This document shows, in pieces, positions 23,639 to 24,843 of a stretch of 24,843 nucleotides of DNA. A model generated the notes under the pieces. That model made no database searches. It worked only from the letters and a program-made list of their open reading frames with translations, and was not told the DNA's origin. The translations under genes and the position numbers were made by a program. The DNA lies in NCBI GenBank assembly GCA_038230775.1, contig JBBRMQ010000033.1, forward strand, positions 1 through 24,843, in the 5' to 3' direction. Each line of letters begins with the position of its first letter. The first letter of the stretch is position 1. The stretch comes from JBBRMQ01 sp038230775 (GTDB taxonomy: Bacteria > Acidobacteriota > Thermoanaerobaculia > Gp7-AA8).

Positions 23639-24520
23639 ATGAATCCCATCCACCTGAGAACATTCGTAGCTGTCGCCGAGCTCCGCCACTTCGGGCGGGC
23701 AGCAAACGCGTGCAACCTTTCGCAACCCGCGGTCTCCCACCAGATCGCGCAACTGGAGGCCGAAGTTCGGGCGAAGCTCTTCAATCGCGCGCCACGGCGA
23801 GTGTCGCTCACCGTCGCCGGTGACGTGATGCTGGAGGAGGCGCGGCGGATTCTCGCCGCAATCGATCGCGCTCTTGAACGGATGCACGAAGTGACGAGCG
23901 GTGCGGTGGGGCGGATCAGACTTGGCGCAACCGCCACGCCCGGACTTTATCTATTGCCGCCGCTCCTGACCGAGTATCGCGCGGCACATCCGGCGTTCGA
24001 TCTTCAATTCCAAATCGCATCATCGGACGAGATTGCCGAGCGCGTCATTCGGAACGATCTGGACATGGCCGTCATCGCCGGTCGTCCTCCCATGGCTGAG
24101 CTGCGGACGAAGACGCTCGTTCACGACGAACTCATTGCGATCAGCGCAGCCGGCACGTCGTCTCAGGCGACTCGCCGTTCGCTCGATCAGCAGTGCTGGA
24201 TCTTGCGAGAAGAGAAATCGACAACACGGAGAGAGGTCGACGCCTGGCTTCATCAGCATGGAATCGTGCCTGCTCGCACGATGATTTTCGACGGGCCGGA
24301 CGCGGTGAAGCGCGCAGTGATGGCCGGACTCGGAATCTCGATCGTCTCGAAGTTAACCGTCGAGGAGGAGATCACGGCACGCCGTCTGATTCCGCTCGAC
24401 ATCGGACTGACCTTGCCGAGACGCGACCTTTGCATCATAGATCACCCGCAGAAACACCACGGTGCTGCCTGCAGCGCCATGCTGCAACTGTTCTCTGAAA
24501 GATTTTCAGCAATCGCTTAG
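23639..24520 (+). CDS. LysR-type transcriptional regulator, CysL/CbbR-like
   Basis: This 293-residue protein begins with the LysR winged helix-turn-helix (about residues 3-62: LRTFVAVAELRHFGRAANAC, NLSQPAVSHQIAQLE, LFNRAPRRVSLTVAG). A linker helix leads into a periplasmic-binding-protein-like effector domain starting GRIRLGATATPGLYLLPPLL, the pattern of the CysL/CbbR branch. It is divergent from the DUF4395-MBL-MFS operon across about 100 bases, so it is its likely regulator, with a sulfur metabolite as plausible co-inducer (inference). No Shine-Dalgarno precedes the ATG; a dyad abuts it directly, and a leaderless transcript is possible. No clear terminator is seen after the stop. Confidence 0.92.
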   Translation: MNPIHLRTFVAVAELRHFGRAANACNLSQPAVSHQIAQLEAEVRAKLFNRAPRRVSLTVAGDVMLEEARRILAAIDRALERMHEVTSGAVGRIRLGATATPGLYLLPPLLTEYRAAHPAFDLQFQIASSDEIAERVIRNDLDMAVIAGRPPMAELRTKTLVHDELIAISAAGTSSQATRRSLDQQCWILREEKSTTRREVDAWLHQHGIVPARTMIFDGPDAVKRAVMAGLGISIVSKLTVEEEITARRLIPLDIGLTLPRRDLCIIDHPQKHHGAACSAMLQLFSERFSAIA

Positions 24521-24553
24521 GGATCAGCCGGACGCCGGGTAAGTTTCGATGCC

Positions 24554-24843
24554 TTACGGTCGAAGCGCGATCACATGACCGTCGATCGTGCCGACATACA
24601 ACGTCGACGCATCCGAGCCGATGCCACGGATTGGCTTATCGTGGACTTTTTGTGACCAGGCCACGGCTCCCGTCGCCTCATCCAGCGCAACCACCGTTCC
24701 ATCACGATCGCCGGCGATGACCCACCCGCGCCAGAGCCGAGGCCGAGGAGAAGTCCATTTGCTGTTCGAGTCGGCATGCCACAAGACGCGCACCACCTTT
24801 CGGTCGACCAGCATCACTTCTTTCTCGCTCATGACATACACGC
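24554..24843 (-). CDS. PQQ-like beta-propeller repeat protein, C-terminal part (continues beyond window)
   Basis: The visible 95 or so C-terminal residues contain two PQQ/pyrrolo-quinoline-type propeller blades: VIAGDRDGTVVALDEATGAV followed by AWSQKV, and GSDASTLYVGTIDGHVIALR. The alternation 'GDxDGxVxALDxxTGxxxW' is the hallmark of this fold, found in BamB-like assembly factors, PQQ dehydrogenases and non-enzymatic sensor propellers. No PQQ-binding or catalytic residues can be judged from this stretch. The 5' end lies outside the window, so localisation and domain partners are unknown. It converges on the LysR gene across a 33-base gap. Confidence 0.8.
   Translation of the reverse strand, partial: VYVMSEKEVMLVDRKVVRVLWHADSNSKWTSPRPRLWRGWVIAGDRDGTVVALDEATGAVAWSQKVHDKPIRGIGSDASTLYVGTIDGHVIALRP

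Noticed and set aside
1..24843. CRISPR arrays, insertion sequences, transposases or integrases
   Set aside because: No regularly spaced repeats, terminal inverted repeats or transposase/integrase motifs were seen despite the signs of rearrangement.

Overview
The window is about 60% GC and dense with unusually large Hanks-type (PknB-like) Ser/Thr kinase genes whose C-termini carry WD40/TolB-like beta-propellers or TolB-like plus TPR modules. Many such genes per genome, together with an IPTL-CTERM/DUF11 surface-protein relic, a TTG/GTG start habit and starts without Shine-Dalgarno sequences, suggest an acidobacterium (Acidobacteriota, perhaps Thermoanaerobaculia or Vicinamibacteria-like). This is inference from gene content; there is no rRNA or marker gene in the window.

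Layout. (1) 2-1486: 3' part of a ClC chloride/proton antiporter with a CBS pair. (2) 1487-14007: a kinase island with three intact plus-strand kinases (2509-5151, 5867-8368, 8431-10647) and one intact minus-strand kinase (11548-14007). Most gaps between them hold broken pieces of further kinase-family genes plus an anti-sigma-like C-terminus and a DUF11/IPTL-CTERM C-terminus. (3) 14529-15773: an MFS transporter, followed by a tRNA-like relic. (4) 15992-18658: a fifth kinase (minus). Part of it, residues about 300-456, is duplicated as a frameshifted fragment 15.5 kb away at 1737-2210. (5) 18712-20749: an overlapping minus-strand pair encoding two exported proteins of unknown function. (6) 21011-23539: a tightly coupled minus-strand operon, DUF4395 membrane protein - MBL-fold persulfide-dioxygenase-like enzyme - MFS transporter, divergent from a LysR regulator (23639-24520). 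Two dyads sit in the shared promoter region. (7) 24554-24843: C-terminal end of a PQQ-type beta-propeller protein.

How the genes may work together. The kinases fall into two designs: kinase+propeller (three genes, one of them without a membrane segment) and kinase+TolB-like+TPR (two genes, one without a membrane segment). They look like a locally amplified, reshuffling family of signalling proteins, with the debris recording earlier members. The LysR/DUF4395/MBL/MFS block looks like a self-contained sulfur-stress or reactive-sulfur module.

The observation I consider least expected is a ~65-bp element present twice (14081-14145 and 20896-20959), about 80% identical by hand alignment. Each copy lies upstream of a minus-strand gene in the same orientation: kinase 4 and the start of the unknown exported-protein pair. 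It looks like a shared promoter/operator module linking a kinase to an uncharacterised envelope operon.
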